Shown here in pieces: positions 18,854 through 28,188 of a DNA stretch of 64,000 bases; the stretch's first letter is position 1, and each line of letters begins with the position of its first letter. Both the position numbers and the translations under genes were made by a program. The notes beneath the pieces were generated by a model. That model was given only the letters and a program-made list of their open reading frames with translations, was not told where the DNA came from and did not search any database. This DNA comes from Nitrospinae bacterium CG11_big_fil_rev_8_21_14_0_20_45_15 (lineage in GTDB: Bacteria; Nitrospinota; Nitrospinia; Nitrospinales; VA-1), in NCBI GenBank assembly GCA_002787235.1, contig PCWG01000042.1:124001-188000 (forward strand), in the 5' to 3' direction.

Positions 18854-20662
18854 TTAAAAAATATTTTCGGGTTCATCTTCTGAATCCATTGGTGCCAAGG
18901 GGGATTCTTCCAAATAGTCTAAGTTATGATCAAAATCATCAGGGAATTTATTTTTCATTTCAGAAATGATGAACTGATTGATTTCGGATACAGATTTTAA
19001 ACTCAATGCTTTTTGGGCAAATGCCTGTGCCTCTTGCTGAGAGGTCTTGCGCAGTATTTTTTTTACTTTTGGGATAGCATGAGGATCCATGCTCAACTCG
19101 TCGACTTGTCCCAATCCAATCAACAAGAGGGTCGCTATGGGGTCGCCTCCCAACTCTCCGCAGATAGAAACTTTTTTCCCGTGATTTTGCGCGGCCTGGA
19201 TCACTTTTTTCAATGTCTTCAACACAGCGGGGTGAAAAGGCTGATAGATATGCGCTACGTTCTCATTGATACGATCCACAGCTAATAGATATTGTATCAA
19301 GTCGTTGGTTCCGATGCTGATGAAGTCGACTTCTCGAAGGATATCGTCGATACAGATTGCGGCGGCAGGGGTTTCTATCATGGCCCCAATTTCTATATTC
19401 TCATTAAATGGGATTTGCTTGTCCCGTAGTTCTTGTTTTACTTTTTCGAGATGCTGGTTCGCTTTTCTGATTTCGGAGACGGATACAATCATGGGATATA
19501 AAATCTTGACTTTACCATAGAGGCTGGCTCTTAAGATGGCTTTGAGCTGGCAAATAAAAATATCGGGGTATACCAGAGAAAGTCGTATGCCGCGTAACCC
19601 GAGCGCGGGATTGTTTTCTTCTTCAAGCTGAAGATTGCGTAAGGGCTTATCTGTTCCCACATCGAGGGTACGAAATATTACGGGGTAAGGATCGCTGGCT
19701 TGGGCAACTTTTTTGAAGTTTTCGTAAAGAAATTCCTCTGTAGGTAATTGATCTACTCCTAGATAAAGAAACTCGGTTCGGTAAAGCCCAACGCCTTCAG
19801 CACCAAATTTCTTAAGTGCGTTTAGCTCGTGCCCTGACTCGATGTTTGCCATCAATTTGATGACTCGTCCATCCAATGTTTCGGCTGGCTGATGAATGTT
19901 TTTCAATAATTTTTTCTGATATAATGCGTAACTCTCTGACTTTTTTTGAAAATGTGTCAGCAATTTTTCTGAAGGATGGGCGAGAACGTGCCCATCAATT
20001 CCGTCTACGATAATGGTATCGCCTGAATTGATTTTTAATGTCAGGTCTTTTACGCCTACGACAGCAGGGATGCCCATCGCAGATGCAAATATAGCCAAGT
20101 GCGATGTTTTCCCACCAACCTCGGTTGCAAGCCCAAGGATGAGAGAACGCGGCATGATCAATGTGTCGGATGCACTCAGAGAGTGGGCGATAAGAATCAC
20201 AGGCTCCTGTATTTCAGAAAGGGATTCTTGATGGTGTCCTATCAAATTTCGAAGGATCCCTTGAACCACGAGGTCTAGATCATCCTGTTTGCCTTTCAGG
20301 TATTCGTCGTTGATGTTGTTGAAAAGCGCGGTAAATTTTTCGTGAATTTGGGTCAGTGCCCATTCGGCATTGACTTGTTCTTTGCAGATCTTTTCAATGG
20401 TCTCGTTAACGAGGATATCGTCATCAAGTAACAGGAGGTAGGTGTCGAGAATCACAGCGTATTTATCCGCAACTTTCCCCGCACGCTGTTTGATCTCCAG
20501 CATCTGGTCCTTGGATTTTTCTATCGCTGTGCGTAAACGTGATATTTCACCTTCCACATCATCGGGGGCTATATTGTACTTCATGATGCAGAATTTTGAT
20601 TGATCCAGCAGGTGGGCTTTGCCGATAGCAACTCCTTTTGATGCTGAAATTCCTCTAAACAC
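18854..20662 (-). CDS. ptsI: Phosphoenolpyruvate-protein phosphotransferase, enzyme I
   Basis: 602 residues. It autophosphorylates from PEP and starts a PTS phosphorelay. The phosphorylated histidine is His188 in GGKTSHLAIFA. The PEP-binding barrel has LYRTEFLYLG, FRTLDVGTDKP and the catalytic cysteine in VSICGELGGDP. No GAF domain precedes it, so it is a plain EI rather than PtsP. It lies 29 bp downstream of ptsN in the rpoN-hpf-ptsN group, so its output is probably the regulatory PTS-Ntr chain. No HPr gene is visible in the window. Confidence 0.92.
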   Translation of the reverse strand: MFRGISASKGVAIGKAHLLDQSKFCIMKYNIAPDDVEGEISRLRTAIEKSKDQMLEIKQRAGKVADKYAVILDTYLLLLDDDILVNETIEKICKEQVNAEWALTQIHEKFTALFNNINDEYLKGKQDDLDLVVQGILRNLIGHHQESLSEIQEPVILIAHSLSASDTLIMPRSLILGLATEVGGKTSHLAIFASAMGIPAVVGVKDLTLKINSGDTIIVDGIDGHVLAHPSEKLLTHFQKKSESYALYQKKLLKNIHQPAETLDGRVIKLMANIESGHELNALKKFGAEGVGLYRTEFLYLGVDQLPTEEFLYENFKKVAQASDPYPVIFRTLDVGTDKPLRNLQLEEENNPALGLRGIRLSLVYPDIFICQLKAILRASLYGKVKILYPMIVSVSEIRKANQHLEKVKQELRDKQIPFNENIEIGAMIETPAAAICIDDILREVDFISIGTNDLIQYLLAVDRINENVAHIYQPFHPAVLKTLKKVIQAAQNHGKKVSICGELGGDPIATLLLIGLGQVDELSMDPHAIPKVKKILRKTSQQEAQAFAQKALSLKSVSEINQFIISEMKNKFPDDFDHNLDYLEESPLAPMDSEDEPENIF

Positions 20663-20691
20663 GTTTTAGCCCCTTGCTAATTTTGAGAAGA

Positions 20692-21156
20692 TTAAATGAA
20701 TTTGGCATCTTCATCCATCAAAATGGAGTAAATTTCCTCATCATCTTTAGCCGCGAGTATTGCATCTCTCAATTGGGGATTTTTGAGCAATCGCGCAATT
20801 CGAGCCAATGCTTTTAAGTGGAGGCCGGTGGATTGCACAGGGGCTATCACGAGACAAACAAAATGGACCGGTTTTTTATCCAGAGAATCAAAATCCAGTC
20901 CGTTGATTGATCGCCCAAACAGAGTGGTGATGAATTCAACTTCATCGGATTTGGCATGGGGAATGGCGACATTGTCGCCAATTCCTGTGCTACCAAGATT
21001 TTCCCGTTCCATCAGTGCTTTGTGAAGACCTTCTGGATCTTTTATGACTCCATTTTTTGACAAAAAATCAGCGAGTTCTTTTAAAACATCTGCTTTATCA
21101 TTGTTTGCCAAATCGGGAATAATGAAATTCTTTTTTAGAATTTCGGTCAGTTTCAT
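20692..21156 (-). CDS. ptsN: PTS EIIA-Ntr regulatory protein
   Basis: 154 residues, a single EIIA domain of the fructose/mannitol type. The phosphorylatable His67 lies in VAIPHAKSDEV, preceded by RENLGSTGIGDN. In proteobacteria it regulates potassium transport, nitrogen and envelope responses rather than sugar uptake. Its place between hpf and ptsI downstream of rpoN is the classic cluster. No EIIB or EIIC is encoded nearby, which fits a regulatory role. Confidence 0.94.
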   Translation of the reverse strand: MKLTEILKKNFIIPDLANNDKADVLKELADFLSKNGVIKDPEGLHKALMERENLGSTGIGDNVAIPHAKSDEVEFITTLFGRSINGLDFDSLDKKPVHFVCLVIAPVQSTGLHLKALARIARLLKNPQLRDAILAAKDDEEIYSILMDEDAKFI

Positions 21157-21184
21157 AACTCTTTGAGGTAAATTTGGTTTGAGA

Positions 21185-21514
21185 TTATGCCAAAGGAATA
21201 TTTTTTGAGGAGCTTCCCTCTTTTATGCGTTTGGTCAGATTTTTTTCTTTGTGTTTTTTGATTTGTTTGTCTGTTTTCATCAAGGCATTGTCGATTGCGG
21301 TGTACAAGTCTTTTGTCTGATCTTCACCGAAAATGGAAAGGTTTTTACCTTTTACGGTGATTTCTGCGGTGTGTCGATATTTTTCTACGGAAAGTATGAC
21401 ATGGATATCGGCTTCTTCACCTAAATCTTGGATGAGCTTTTCCATCTTCGCTTCCAAGTGTGTTTGAATTGCAGGGGTAATTTCGATGTGTCTACCTGTA
21501 ACGGTAAGCTTCAT
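21185..21514 (-). CDS. hpf: Ribosome hibernation promoting factor, short form
   Basis: 109 residues of the HPF/YfiA (sigma-54 modulation) family. The text is MKLTVTGRHIEITPAIQTHL, then a region with VILSVEKYRHTAEITVKGKN and DLYTAIDNALMKTDKQIKKHK. It lacks the C-terminal dimerisation domain of long HPF, so it is a short form that binds the 30S decoding region in stationary phase. A GGAGACC ribosome site precedes the ATG. Confidence 0.94.
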   Translation of the reverse strand: MKLTVTGRHIEITPAIQTHLEAKMEKLIQDLGEEADIHVILSVEKYRHTAEITVKGKNLSIFGEDQTKDLYTAIDNALMKTDKQIKKHKEKNLTKRIKEGSSSKNIPLA

Positions 21515-21656
21515 TATTTTGTGGTCTCCTTAATGACTGACAACTTGATTTTAAAAGATTTACAACTTGGTCAAATTTACGAGTGTTACTTGTAGTTAAT
21601 GATCAATGATAACATTCCTTGGCGTTTGTAAAAACCATAAAGACGCAGGAGCAGGG

Positions 21657-22394
21657 TCAACGTCGATAATGAGATGAAAATGATTCGAGAAACATTTGCG
21701 TCATATAAGCGGCTCCCCATTTGAAAATTTGTAGTTTGCGTATACCTGCGATTCGCTCGGGTTCATCAAAGGGGAGCTCGTTAATGTGCATTTTCATTTT
21801 CGCGGCACGGATTGAAAGAAGTGGTTCGATTCCTATCACTGTGTTGTACAGCTTTTCTACGCGATAGCTTTTTTCCTGATCGAGGCCGAGTTCGTAAAAT
21901 AGTTGGGTGCGATAGGCTCGATAAATTACCATACAGTCTGTATACGGGTAACCGTGTAACAGTCGGATGATGACATTGAACATTTTATTCCCGAATGCTG
22001 TTATCAAATCATCGTCGATACTCTTCGCATTGTCTTTGTAACGGGACGCGATGACCATATCGTAACCCTTTTTTACTTCTTCAATCAATGCTGGGATTGC
22101 TGATGAAATGCAATTCCCATCGGGACTGAAGGTTATGACAAAGTCCCCTGTTATTTTTGGAAAACCTTCTATATATGCGTGGCGTATGCCGGGTTTTGAT
22201 TGAACAAAATATTCATAGCCTTCTGCTTTTAAATATTCTTGTGTGCCATCGGTCGAACCGCCGTCCCCAATCAAAATCTGGTCTACCCAGGCGGGATCGA
22301 TTTGAGGCATGATTATTTTCAGGCCCTCGATTTCGTTCAACGCAAGGACAAACAGGGTGATTTTGGTTCCACTTTTGTTTAAAGGGTCGGTCAC
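21657..22394 (-). CDS. Family 2 glycosyltransferase inserted in the rpoN cluster
   Basis: 245 residues. The start is GTG 22394, supported by AAGGA 8 bases upstream and the lack of a better ATG. The GT-A fold shows ITLFVLALNEIEGLKI, LIGDGGSTDGTQEYL and FVITFSPDGN, where the usual DxD is replaced by SPDGN. The C-terminal half carries YRVEKLYNTVIGIEPLLSIR. No transmembrane segments stand out. It lies between rpoN and hpf, where a glycosyltransferase is not usual. The substrate is unknown. Confidence 0.8.
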   Translation of the reverse strand: MTDPLNKSGTKITLFVLALNEIEGLKIIMPQIDPAWVDQILIGDGGSTDGTQEYLKAEGYEYFVQSKPGIRHAYIEGFPKITGDFVITFSPDGNCISSAIPALIEEVKKGYDMVIASRYKDNAKSIDDDLITAFGNKMFNVIIRLLHGYPYTDCMVIYRAYRTQLFYELGLDQEKSYRVEKLYNTVIGIEPLLSIRAAKMKMHINELPFDEPERIAGIRKLQIFKWGAAYMTQMFLESFSSHYRR

Positions 22395-22527
22395 TTTTGA
22401 TTCCTTAAGCTTCTCATATTTATCATGATGGATCGGGTTATATGTTTTTCCTCAATATTTTGACAGGACGTGAGGGAAGTATTCATTAAGGTATGGGTAT
22501 CAAGGGAGTTTCGAGTTTGGTCAGGTA

Positions 22528-24033
22528 TCAAACCAGGCGTTTTCGTTTATTGGCCGGGGGGATCTTGAATTCTTTTCGGTATTTGGTAACTGTCCTGCGG
22601 GCAATTTTTGCATTTTTTTGTTCAAGGGCCAGAACCATTTGATCGTCTGTCAAAGGGTGTCTTGGGTCTTCATTGGCAATGATTTCCTTAATCATATTTT
22701 TAACACGAATCGAGGACATGTCATTGCCCTGACATGATTTTATGCCACTGTGAAAGAAAAATTTCAGTTCAAAAGTGCCTTGAGGTGTATCAATGTATTT
22801 GTTGGTTGTGATTCTGCTGACGGTGGATTCGTGCATCTCAATATCTGTTGCAACGTCTTTTAAAACCATGGGGCTCAGATAGGCTAATCCTTTATCCAGA
22901 AAATCTTTCTGCAATTTAACGATACTTTTGCCCACCTTGTATATGGTTTGACTCCGTTGGTCAATACTTTTAATGAGCCACACAGCTGCTTTGAATTTTT
23001 CTTCAAGATATTCCCGGGCTTCTCCCTGCTGGGCTGTTTTTAGCAGGTCATGGTAATAGGGGTTGATTCTGAGCCTTGGCACGTCGTCGTCGTTTAAGAC
23101 CAAATCATATCCATTTTCGGTTTTTACAACGACGATGTCGGGAACGATGTAATCGATCTTTTCTGAAGTGAACCTGTTACCGGGGCGGGGGTGGAACTCG
23201 CGTATGGTATGGAGCGCATCGAGTGCTTTGGAAAGATCAATCTTCAATTCGGAGGCTATTTTAGCGAGATAGCGGTCTTCCAGACGCTCGAGATAGTTTT
23301 CTATCAGCTCTTCAACCAGTGGCTGGCGTGGTGACAGGGCTTTGGCTTGAATCATCAAGCATTCTTTCAACGATCGAGCTCCTACGCCTAAGGGATCAAA
23401 TGTCTGGATCAGGCTCAAAACTCTTAGAATGTCTTCTTCTGGCTGATTGCAGTCTTCTGCGATATCTGAAATAGGGACTTTGATGTATCCGTCGCTCTGA
23501 ATATTGCCGATGATGCAGAGTCCTATATGGCGATCCTGATCGTTGTCTACGGACAGACCCAACTGCCATTGAAGATGCTCCGCCAGAGTTGTTTCCTTTT
23601 GATAGGTGGCTTCTATAGAGGGTCTTTCGGTATAACTGTCTGCCGACATGCCGCCGTCTATATTATTTTGAATAAAATTATCCCAGTCGATTTCCTGTTC
23701 GGCGGATGTTGGGTTTTCGTCCGTTTCGGAGGGTTTTGCTTCCGGGAGGTTTTCTTCGACTGAAAATTCTTGCAGAGAGGGGTCTTCGTTTTCAGTTGAG
23801 GGTTCGGTGTTGTCTTCGTAGGTGTCGTATGGATCTTGGTCTAACGGTTCTTCCGGGTTGTCATCATCGACAGATTCTTCGAGTAAAGGATTATCTATGA
23901 CTTCCTGTTGGACAAGTTGAGCTAGTTCCAGTCGAGCCAAAGGCAATAACTTGATGGCTTGCTGAAGCATGGGCGTCATGACCAGCTTTTGAGTCAATTT
24001 CAGACCCAAACCCATTTTCATTTCCATGCCCAT
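22528..24033 (-). CDS. rpoN: RNA polymerase sigma-54 factor
   Basis: 501 residues. Region I is the activator-interaction domain: LGLKLTQKLVMTPMLQQAIK, then LLPLARLELAQLVQQEV. An acidic region II follows (about residues 55-120). The core-binding and DNA-binding domains end in the RpoN box ARRTVTKYRKEFKIPPANKR. It serves promoters that need enhancer-binding ATPases. It is the gene after lptB in the usual lptCAB-rpoN-hpf-ptsN order, 16 bp away. Confidence 0.97.
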   Translation of the reverse strand: MGMEMKMGLGLKLTQKLVMTPMLQQAIKLLPLARLELAQLVQQEVIDNPLLEESVDDDNPEEPLDQDPYDTYEDNTEPSTENEDPSLQEFSVEENLPEAKPSETDENPTSAEQEIDWDNFIQNNIDGGMSADSYTERPSIEATYQKETTLAEHLQWQLGLSVDNDQDRHIGLCIIGNIQSDGYIKVPISDIAEDCNQPEEDILRVLSLIQTFDPLGVGARSLKECLMIQAKALSPRQPLVEELIENYLERLEDRYLAKIASELKIDLSKALDALHTIREFHPRPGNRFTSEKIDYIVPDIVVVKTENGYDLVLNDDDVPRLRINPYYHDLLKTAQQGEAREYLEEKFKAAVWLIKSIDQRSQTIYKVGKSIVKLQKDFLDKGLAYLSPMVLKDVATDIEMHESTVSRITTNKYIDTPQGTFELKFFFHSGIKSCQGNDMSSIRVKNMIKEIIANEDPRHPLTDDQMVLALEQKNAKIARRTVTKYRKEFKIPPANKRKRLV

Positions 24034-24049
24034 GTATGCCTGGCTCCGT

Positions 24050-24772
24050 TTAAAAAGTAAATTGGTCGCCCAAATAGATTTTCTTTACCTTCTCGTCCTG
24101 GGCTACGTCGAATGGCTGGCCGGAGGAGATGATCTCGCCTTCACTGATGATATATGCCCGGTCTGTGATGCTAAGTGTTTCCCTCACATTGTGATCGGTG
24201 ATGAGGATTCCGATGCCTTTATCTTTTAGTTGTCTGATAATGGACTGAATATCAGCGACGGCGATGGGGTCAATGCCGGCAAAGGGCTCGTCCAGAAGCA
24301 TGAAAATTGGAGAATTTGCCAAAGCTCTGCTGATTTCCACTCGGCGCCGTTCACCACCTGAAAGGGTGTAGGCTTTTGCATTTTTGATATGTAAAATATT
24401 CATTTCTCTCAACAAGGCCCGGGCTTTCTTTTTGCGGTCAAAGCTGGATAATTTATGCGACTCCAAGACTGCGAGAATGTTTTCCTCGACAGTGAGTTTT
24501 CTGAAAACAGAAGCTTCTTGCGGAAGATAACCGATGCCTTGATGCGCTCTCTGATGCATGGGCACATGGGTGATGTCAGTATCTTGAAGAAAAACGTTAC
24601 CACCGTCGGGTCGGGTCAGGCCAACGACCATATAAAATGTGGTTGTTTTACCGGCTCCGTTGGGTCCCAGTAGCCCAACAATTTCTCCTTTTCCCACTTG
24701 GATGCTGATATCTTTTACAACTTTTCGGTTGCCGTAGGTCTTGCTCAGATGTACCGCTCGTAATCCTTCCAC
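24050..24772 (-). CDS. lptB: LPS export ABC transporter ATP-binding protein
   Basis: 240 residues. It powers extraction of LPS from the inner membrane together with LptFG (not in the window). Walker A is GPNGAGKTT, the signature is [15 protein letters not shown], and Walker B is [13 protein letters not shown] with the switch [12 protein letters not shown]. It follows lptA by 21 bp. Confidence 0.97.
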   Translation of the reverse strand: MEGLRAVHLSKTYGNRKVVKDISIQVGKGEIVGLLGPNGAGKTTTFYMVVGLTRPDGGNVFLQDTDITHVPMHQRAHQGIGYLPQEASVFRKLTVEENILAVLESHKLSSFDRKKKARALLREMNILHIKNAKAYTLSGGERRRVEISRALANSPIFMLLDEPFAGIDPIAVADIQSIIRQLKDKGIGILITDHNVRETLSITDRAYIISEGEIISSGQPFDVAQDEKVKKIYLGDQFTF

Positions 24773-24793
24773 GTGATGGCTTTTTAAAGTGGT

Positions 24794-25357
24794 TTAACTG
24801 TTGCCAATGGGTTGAGTTGCAACCGATTGGGGAGGATGGGGTAGAACAAATGAACTGACCCGTTCAGGTTTCTTTTGATCGTCTTTCGATTTTGGAAATA
24901 ACTTCATGCGAACGCGTTGGTTCACTACAAATCGATCTTTATCCAGCAAGAAAATCATTTCCCGCCCTTCAATGATATCTTTGCCTTGCCAGGCTTTTGC
25001 CTGAGGCGTTCCCGTGAGAATGATTTTTTGCATGGCGTCGAGATAAACCGCTCGATCTCCTTCGGCGCGAGTTTCTCCACGAGTGATTTTCACACTTCCC
25101 AGGGCCACAATTTCCTGGGTTCCTTTTTTATCCTCTGTATTGTAAACCTCCAGCACATCGGATGAAATACTCAGCTCCCCCCAGACTCCAGTGACATTCC
25201 CAGAGAAAATTATTTTTTGTCCGCTATTTTCTGACCGCATGCGATCGGCAACGATTTCTATGGAAGACTGGGGTGTGGGTTCCTGGGCTTGCGCTGAGCA
25301 GAGGGGCAATAAGAAGGCGACAGCGATGCTGAGAAAAAGTTTTTTACAAATTTTCAT
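24794..25357 (-). CDS. lptA: LPS transport periplasmic protein LptA
   Basis: 187 residues. The signal peptide is about residues 1-24 (KLFLSIAVAFLLPLCSAQAQ). The OstA-like beta-jellyroll follows (IEIVADRMRSENSGQKIIFS, GNVTGVWGELSISSDVLEVY, VKITRGETRAEGDRAVYLD). It forms the periplasmic bridge for LPS between LptC and LptD. It overlaps the end of lptC by 4 bases. The C-terminal tail of about 35 residues is basic and Pro-rich. Confidence 0.94.
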   Translation of the reverse strand: MKICKKLFLSIAVAFLLPLCSAQAQEPTPQSSIEIVADRMRSENSGQKIIFSGNVTGVWGELSISSDVLEVYNTEDKKGTQEIVALGSVKITRGETRAEGDRAVYLDAMQKIILTGTPQAKAWQGKDIIEGREMIFLLDKDRFVVNQRVRMKLFPKSKDDQKKPERVSSFVLPHPPQSVATQPIGNS

Positions 25358-25788
25358 TGTTTTTTCTCAAGGGAACCGGCTTTGGTTCCAGTTGCGAGGC
25401 GTTCGGCGAGTAAGTCTGGACCCCCTATAAGTCGCACATTCCCTTCCAGTTGAAAATCGTCGGTCTTGTTCTGGAGCAGGCCAACATCGGCGGATATGCT
25501 GTATTTTGCACCGTTATCTCGGTTCATGAAAATTTCTACTCGTTTTAAATGAGTGGTCTCTTGCTCATTATTGATTTGGGCTAACTGGGCTTGCAACTCC
25601 CATTCTTTTTTCCCATTCGATTCATGGCTCAGGTTGAAATTTTCAATTTGAACATCAATTCCTTTTTCAAGGTTGCTCAATTGAATTTTTCCCACAGGAC
25701 TTTCAAGCCCATCAAATAGTTTGTAGCCGGCCACTGCGAGGAGGGCTGCTACAGCTAAAAGAAGGAAACCTCTGATTTTATTAATCAT
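25354..25788 (-). CDS. lptC: LPS export protein LptC
   Basis: 144 residues from ATG 25788, chosen because the N-terminal membrane helix begins right after MINKIRG (FLLLAVAALLAVAGYKLF). A longer in-frame reading to 25935 has no such logic and runs into tsaE. The periplasmic part has the LptC jellyroll (VQIENFNLSHESNGKKEWEL, DVGLLQNKTDDFQLEGNVRL). It is anchored in the inner membrane and passes LPS to LptA. Place and overlap with lptA support the call, since LptC sequences vary widely. Confidence 0.87.
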   Translation of the reverse strand: MINKIRGFLLLAVAALLAVAGYKLFDGLESPVGKIQLSNLEKGIDVQIENFNLSHESNGKKEWELQAQLAQINNEQETTHLKRVEIFMNRDNGAKYSISADVGLLQNKTDDFQLEGNVRLIGGPDLLAERLATGTKAGSLEKKQ

Positions 25789-25861
25789 ACAGGTTTTTAG
25801 ACAAACAGGGTCAAGGTGAATGCAATTGCCATACCAACCTGAATTCTGCCACAGGGAGCTA

Positions 25862-26404
25862 TTATTGTAAAGTAGAATTTGGCCACTCTCTTTGACTGAG
25901 GCCGATAGCTTGGATGTTGAAGTGGCGGAAATCATTTGAAATAGGGGTTATCTCGATTTCCAAGTGTGCGCTGATATGAAAGGGATTGGATGAGTGAAGT
26001 GGAGATTTTTGAGAAGCAGAGCTGTTTTTCTCTAAAGGATTTTGATCTTTTGTCATCGCACGGGGAACCTCCAGTTTTTCAGCCCATTCAATCAAAGTAA
26101 TGCCATCGCCGAAAAGGTATTCCTCCAGTCCCAGATTTTCAATTTCAGCCAGGGTATCGAGCCGATAAAGGTCAATATGATAAATGGAATGTTTGGCCTG
26201 ATACTCGTTGATCAGAGTGAAGGTGGGACTGCGAACCGGAAGTTCGGGAGCCAGTTCCAACCCACAGCAAATGCCTTGAATCAAAGTGGTTTTTCCGGCC
26301 CCCAGGTCGCCATACAGGAGAACAATGTCACTGGGAACCAGTTGCTTACCCAGTTGTTGTCCGAGTTCAAATGTTTCTTCAGGCGTTTTACATTGAAATT
26401 TCAT
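25862..26404 (-). CDS. tsaE: tRNA threonylcarbamoyladenosine biosynthesis ATPase TsaE
   Basis: 180 residues. Walker A is GDLGAGKTTLIQG (about residues 33-45), then SPTFTLINEY, HIDLYRLD and ITLIEWAEKLE, the standard TsaE order. It supports TsaBD in forming t6A37 on tRNA. The protein is about 25-30 residues longer than many relatives, with a Ser/Asn-rich stretch near residues 120-140 before the last strand. It is the first gene of the minus-strand run toward lptC (73 bp gap). Confidence 0.93.
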   Translation of the reverse strand: MKFQCKTPEETFELGQQLGKQLVPSDIVLLYGDLGAGKTTLIQGICCGLELAPELPVRSPTFTLINEYQAKHSIYHIDLYRLDTLAEIENLGLEEYLFGDGITLIEWAEKLEVPRAMTKDQNPLEKNSSASQKSPLHSSNPFHISAHLEIEITPISNDFRHFNIQAIGLSQREWPNSTLQ

Positions 26405-26684
26405 AGGTATTGAAGTGGTTGGCTGGTTTGAGGTTTAAAAATCAAGCTACGTTATTGTTTCAAAATATATTCTGTATACTTGTATCATTATAAGTTCTTA
26501 TTTCAATCTAAAGAGCAGAATGCTAGAAAAGTTTCTGCGCCAGAGATTCATATGAATCAGGATAGTAAATATATTTATTTTTATTACTTTCTTAGAGTAG
26601 AATAGACCAACAAAGTTACTGGAATCTTTTTGTTTCCAGATTTCATTTGTTTGTTTTGCCCTTCATTATCATCTTGCCGATCTC
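26405..26684. other. Divergent intergenic region, 280 bases
   Basis: AT-rich gap between tsaE (minus) and the porin gene (plus). TTGTTT near 26454 and TATACT at 26475-26480 form a possible plus-strand sigma-70 promoter but with only a 15-base spacer. A short TGGAA/TTCCA hairpin lies at about 26620-26640. No RNA gene or ORF is seen. Confidence 0.3.
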
Positions 26685-27758
26685 ATGAATTCCAAATTCA
26701 TTCATATATCGTTACTGGCAATCTTTGTTTTCGTAGCCGGGGTTTTGTTCCCAACGACCAGTAAAGCGGTGTCCCTTGATGCGCTCAGGATATATGGTTA
26801 TTTTGATTTGGAGTATGAACAGGCCAGCAACAGCCAAGGTAATAAAAATGGCTCGTTTGACAATCATCACTTCAATTTGTTGATGGATTTTCCTGTTTCC
26901 AACGAGCTGATTGTGAAAACGCATGTTGAATTTGAGCATGGTGTTGACTCTGGCAATAGTTTTGGAACGGTCAAATTGGAATGGGCCTTTTTCGAGTATA
27001 GTTTTCAGGATGCATTCCAACTCAGAGGTGGCAAACATTTCAGCCCCTTTGGTTTTTATAATGAGATCAGAGATTCAACTCCCGCCTTTCTTTCTCTGGA
27101 TGTTCCCGCTTCTATTTATTTTTCGCGTTTGAGAGGCGGTTACGATTTTGTTTTCGAACAGAACACGGGCATCAATCTGTTGGGACAATCCATTTCCTTG
27201 AATCCGTTTGGACAAAACTGGGAGATGGATTATTCGGTGTATGTTGGAAACGGTGAGAATACAGCCACGACGAATCCTGCCGAGTTTGATGATAATTCTA
27301 ATAAGGCTGTTGGAGGAAGGGTCAACCTGTATCCCAGTGAGACATTTCGGGTAGGGCTTTCTTTTTTTACAGGTGATAAGGCCGTCAATGCCAATCAGGA
27401 TGCGGCTCATAATACTCTCGCTGTTTCCATGGGGTTTGACAGCGAGTTATTTTTCCTGGTGAGTGAAGGGGCCTATTCAAAATTTAATGGAACCGAACAA
27501 TATGCCGGTTATTTACAAGCTTCTATGAACCGGGGTATTTATTCGCCTTATTATCGCTACGAAATTTTAAACCCAGATACTTCGCTCCCGGATGATAATT
27601 GGAAAACTCATATCATCGGCCTGAACTCCAATTTAACAAAGGGCATGTATTTGAAAACTGAAATCGATTATCACGACCGAGGCAAAGGCAATCGTTTTGT
27701 TACAAAAGGTCAAACCACATATTTTGAGTACAAAGCCGCAGTGGTTGTTGCTTTTTAA
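26685..27758 (+). CDS. Outer-membrane porin-like beta-barrel
   Basis: 357 residues. The signal peptide runs to about residue 28 (LLAIFVFVAGVLFPTTSKAV). The rest alternates amphipathic strands and ends in a C-terminal aromatic residue (AAVVVAF), typical of BAM substrates. FQLRGGKHFSPFGFYNEIRD and DFVFEQNTGINL resemble phosphate-selective porin-like (OprO/OprP) or related barrel families. It starts a four-gene run (porin, binding protein, hybrid kinase, HD-GYP) with overlapping ends, so it probably supplies the solute that the binding protein and kinase respond to. Specificity cannot be read from sequence. Confidence 0.82.
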   Translation: MNSKFIHISLLAIFVFVAGVLFPTTSKAVSLDALRIYGYFDLEYEQASNSQGNKNGSFDNHHFNLLMDFPVSNELIVKTHVEFEHGVDSGNSFGTVKLEWAFFEYSFQDAFQLRGGKHFSPFGFYNEIRDSTPAFLSLDVPASIYFSRLRGGYDFVFEQNTGINLLGQSISLNPFGQNWEMDYSVYVGNGENTATTNPAEFDDNSNKAVGGRVNLYPSETFRVGLSFFTGDKAVNANQDAAHNTLAVSMGFDSELFFLVSEGAYSKFNGTEQYAGYLQASMNRGIYSPYYRYEILNPDTSLPDDNWKTHIIGLNSNLTKGMYLKTEIDYHDRGKGNRFVTKGQTTYFEYKAAVVVAF

Positions 27759-28188
27759 AAGGGCTTTCTACCATCCATTTTTTCGTCTGGTCCTTTCGCT
27801 CTCCTTTATCCTTTGCCATTCTATGGCGGGAGCGGAGGAGTTCAGGATAGTGGTCCACCCGGACAACCCCTCTGTGTCTTTGAAGCTCAGTGATTTGACA
27901 AAGATATACCTTGGGAAAAAGTCGTTTTTTGAGAGCGGCGGCAGGATTGTCCCTCTGGATTTGACAATTCACAAACAGTCATTTTACGAAGACGTGCTGA
28001 ATAAAAATATAAGGTTGATCAGTCAATACTGGACCAAGGCAATTTTTTCTGGAAGAGGCACCCCACCCAAAGAATTTTCCAATGCAGAGCAATTGATATC
28101 TTTTTTGAAAATAACTCCAGGGGGGCTCGCTTACTTGCCGGTAGAAATTAATATCACGCCTCTCAAAGAGCTTAAGATTAATCCTTGA
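27745..28188 (+). CDS. Small PstS-like periplasmic binding protein
   Basis: About 147 residues if started at TTG 27745. No ATG gives an intact signal peptide, and TTG 27748 is equally possible. The start lies inside the last codons of the porin gene. The export signal KRAFYHPFFR plus LVLSLSFILCHSMAGA ends before AEEFRIVV. The mature part has the short phosphate-binding-like pattern LKLSDLTKIYLGKKSFFESG, IVPLDL, YWTKAIFSGRGTPP and TPGGLAYLP. This half-size PBP family is often annotated as phosphate ABC substrate-binding, but no transporter genes are present, so a sensory role with the next kinase is likely. Its stop overlaps the kinase start. Confidence 0.75.
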   Translation: MLLFKRAFYHPFFRLVLSLSFILCHSMAGAEEFRIVVHPDNPSVSLKLSDLTKIYLGKKSFFESGGRIVPLDLTIHKQSFYEDVLNKNIRLISQYWTKAIFSGRGTPPKEFSNAEQLISFLKITPGGLAYLPVEINITPLKELKINP

